Positions 14,674-16,333 of a stretch of DNA of 16,333 bases are shown here, one piece after another (positions within the stretch are counted from its first letter, which is position 1; every line of letters starts with the position of its first letter). Both the position numbers and the translations under genes were made by a program. This DNA is from Xanthobacteraceae bacterium (GTDB lineage: Bacteria > Pseudomonadota > Alphaproteobacteria > Rhizobiales > Xanthobacteraceae), in the NCBI GenBank assembly GCA_030039105.1, contig JASHQO010000211.1, positions 1-16,333 of the forward strand. Direction: 5' to 3'. The notes beneath the pieces are model-generated. The model was not told the DNA's origin, did not search any database, and saw only the letters and a program-made list of their open reading frames with translations.

Positions 14674-14695
14674 CTGCCGCGGCCTGCCGCGGCAG
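14674..14695 (+). promoter_or_regulatory. GC hairpin just before the AsmA ribosome site
   Basis: CTGCCGCGG (14674-14682) / CCGCGGCAG (14687-14695), a perfect 9-bp stem with a CCTG loop, ends five bases before the AGGGAG SD of the AsmA gene. It could act as a partial terminator or set AsmA expression relative to the permease. It has no T-run. Confidence 0.45.
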
Positions 14696-14711
14696 CTCCA
14701 GGGAGCGCAGT

Positions 14712-16333
14712 ATGAAGTGGGTCAAGATCGGCATGCTCGGCGTCGCGCTTGCGGCAGCGCTCGTCATCGTGTTCGGCATTCCCGCGAATTTCCTGGTCGG
14801 CTCGCTGCAATCGCGGTTCGAGGCAGCGACCGGTTACCGCCTGCAGCTCGGCGGCGAAACGACCGTGAAATTCTGGCCGGCCCCGACGATCTCGCTGCGC
14901 GACGTCACGCTGCTGACGGACGCGGAGGCCGGCTCCGGCGGCGCCTTCAAGGCCGCCGGGATCAACATCGCTCTTTCGCTGCGTGATTTGCTGAGCGGCC
15001 GGCAGCGGATCACACAACTGACCATCTCGCATCCGACGTTGCGACTGCCCTTGCCGCGCCAGCGCGGCGCGGCTGCGGCGATCCCTTCCACCAGCTCCGG
15101 CGCGCCCGATGAATTCCCGGCAATCGACCATGTCGTTGTCGAGGATGGCGCGATCGTCTTCAATCGCCGTTCGGCGGGCGGCGAAAGCCGGATCGATCAC
15201 GTTCGACTCGATGCCGCGCTGCCACCCGCCGTCGACAGCCCGACCATAAGCGGCGATCTTCAGATCGCCGGCCAACCCCTTCACCTCGAGCTGAAATCCA
15301 AGGTCTTGCCGCAAGCGGCGGGGCAAACGATTCCGGTCGAGCTCGCGCTGCAGGGCCCGGCGCTGTTCAACCAGCCGCTATCCGCCAGCGCCGAGCTGCG
15401 GTCGCGCAATGGATCGCTCGCCATCAACTCGCTCAGCGGCCGTTTCGGCAGCAGCAATTTCGCCGGCTTTGCCAGCGTCGATTTCAACGCCGACAAGCCC
15501 ATGATCAAGGCCGATCTCGACATCGATCGCGTGCAATTCATGCCCGACGCCGCCAGCGGGTCCAACACCGCCGGCAGCGCCTTGAGCGAGCCGTGGAGCG
15601 ACCGTGAGTTCGACCTCGGCGGCCTGAACGGTTTCGATGCCGAGCTGCGGGCATCGGTCAGCGATCTCGCCATCGGCACGTTCCGGCTGGCGCCGGTCTC
15701 GCTGCGGGCGACGCTCGATAGAGGCGTCGTCAAAGCCACGCTGGACGACACGAGGCTGTACGACGGCACCGCGGACGGAACGCTGTCGCTGGACGTGTCG
15801 GGTGCCGTGCCGGCTCACGCCATGCAGGTGCGGCTCAGCGGCATCAATGCGCTGCCCATGCTCACCGACGCCGCCGGCTTCGAATCGCTCGAGGGGACAC
15901 TGCAGGCGAACATCGACGTGACCGCATCGGGCGCGAGCGAGCACGCCGCCCTGTCGAGCCTCTCGGGCACGGTCGACTTTCATCTTGCCGATGGCGCGGT
16001 GCGCGGCATCGACGTCGGCAAGCTGATGCACAATCTGACCAATACCATCCTCGACGGCTGGCAGCGCGATCCCAACGACAAGACGCCGCTGTCGGATCTG
16101 ACGGCTAGCTTCACCCTCGCCAACGGCGTCGCCACGACCACCAACCTCGTCTTATCCGGTCCGATTGCCACAGTGACGGGAACCGGCACCGTCGACATCG
16201 CGGGAAAGACGCTGGACCTGCGGGTCGATCCGCGGCTCGCGGTCGGTCAGCAGGATACCGGCAGCGCCGACGGCGGCAGCGGGCTCGGCGTGCCGGTCGT
16301 GATTCAAGGCAATTGGGGCGCGCCGCGCATCTA
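14712..16333 (+). CDS. AsmA-family protein (C-terminus beyond the window)
   Basis: At least 540 residues, open to the right edge. The start is the ATG at 14712 with SD AGGGAG 7 nt upstream; the GGAGCGCAG context is shared with the permease start. One N-terminal membrane anchor (about 5-29, KIGMLGVALAAALVIVFG) puts the rest in the periplasm. The remainder is a chain of short beta-strand segments typical of AsmA/TamB-like proteins: FWPAPTISLRDVTLL near the N-terminus, the 'LSGxVDFHLxDGAVRGID' signature (SLSGTVDFHLADGAVRGID, about 416-434), then TLANGVATTTNLVLSGP and GTGTVDIAGKTLDLRVDP. Members of the family form long grooves thought to carry phospholipids between membranes or to influence outer-membrane assembly. 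It lies 103 nt after the permease gene and is probably in the same operon, which links the RND system to envelope lipid traffic (inference). Confidence 0.9.
   Translation, partial: MKWVKIGMLGVALAAALVIVFGIPANFLVGSLQSRFEAATGYRLQLGGETTVKFWPAPTISLRDVTLLTDAEAGSGGAFKAAGINIALSLRDLLSGRQRITQLTISHPTLRLPLPRQRGAAAAIPSTSSGAPDEFPAIDHVVVEDGAIVFNRRSAGGESRIDHVRLDAALPPAVDSPTISGDLQIAGQPLHLELKSKVLPQAAGQTIPVELALQGPALFNQPLSASAELRSRNGSLAINSLSGRFGSSNFAGFASVDFNADKPMIKADLDIDRVQFMPDAASGSNTAGSALSEPWSDREFDLGGLNGFDAELRASVSDLAIGTFRLAPVSLRATLDRGVVKATLDDTRLYDGTADGTLSLDVSGAVPAHAMQVRLSGINALPMLTDAAGFESLEGTLQANIDVTASGASEHAALSSLSGTVDFHLADGAVRGIDVGKLMHNLTNTILDGWQRDPNDKTPLSDLTASFTLANGVATTTNLVLSGPIATVTGTGTVDIAGKTLDLRVDPRLAVGQQDTGSADGGSGLGVPVVIQGNWGAPRI

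Overview
This 16.3 kb window is high-GC bacterial DNA and reads as an alphaproteobacterium of the Hyphomicrobiales (Bradyrhizobium/Rhodopseudomonas-like). The grounds are the Omp25/RopB-type outer-membrane barrel, the secreted caspase-domain proteins with TolA-like Ala/Glu/Lys coiled coils, the small Cys-repeat secreted protein and the GC-rich codon use. The genus is inferred, not proven. Ten protein genes are supported. Eight of them encode exported or membrane proteins, so this is a cell-envelope neighbourhood. No tRNA, rRNA, CRISPR array or insertion sequence was seen.

Region by region: (1) 65-1845, plus strand: two glycosyltransferase-type genes overlapping by ATGA. The first looks like only the N-terminal half of a GT-B enzyme behind a 'FDxxYYxxxxxDV' module; the second is a compact GT2-like protein with a DGDD motif. 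(2) 2007-5676, minus strand: ompA-like gene, then a 758-aa secreted caspase-family (C14) protein with intact His103/Cys154, then a small secreted six-cysteine protein. A 15-bp tandem repeat and an intrinsic terminator close the block. (3) 6031-6291, plus: a small exported protein of unknown function, ending at a perfect bidirectional terminator. (4) 6444-8489, minus: an unusual outer-membrane protein with two beta-barrels in one chain, an autotransporter barrel followed by an Omp25-type barrel. (5) 8666-16333, plus: a probable operon of caspase-like/TPR protein, RND membrane-fusion protein, RND (HAE1) permease and AsmA-family protein. The AsmA gene runs off the right edge.

The most interesting point is the pair of caspase-fold proteins about 4 kb apart. 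The first keeps the catalytic His and Cys. The second has lost both (His to Phe101, Cys to Ser153), so it should be a pseudo-protease. Its 3' end overlaps the start of an RND adaptor gene by 14 bp. That adaptor itself seems to lack the alpha-helical hairpin that normally docks a TolC-type channel, no TolC gene is present, and an AsmA gene follows. This suggests an RND/AsmA envelope system, perhaps lipid or cell-surface related, carrying a caspase-fold scaffold instead of a classical drug-efflux pump. The functional reading is inference; the residue changes, overlaps and gene order are read directly from the sequence.
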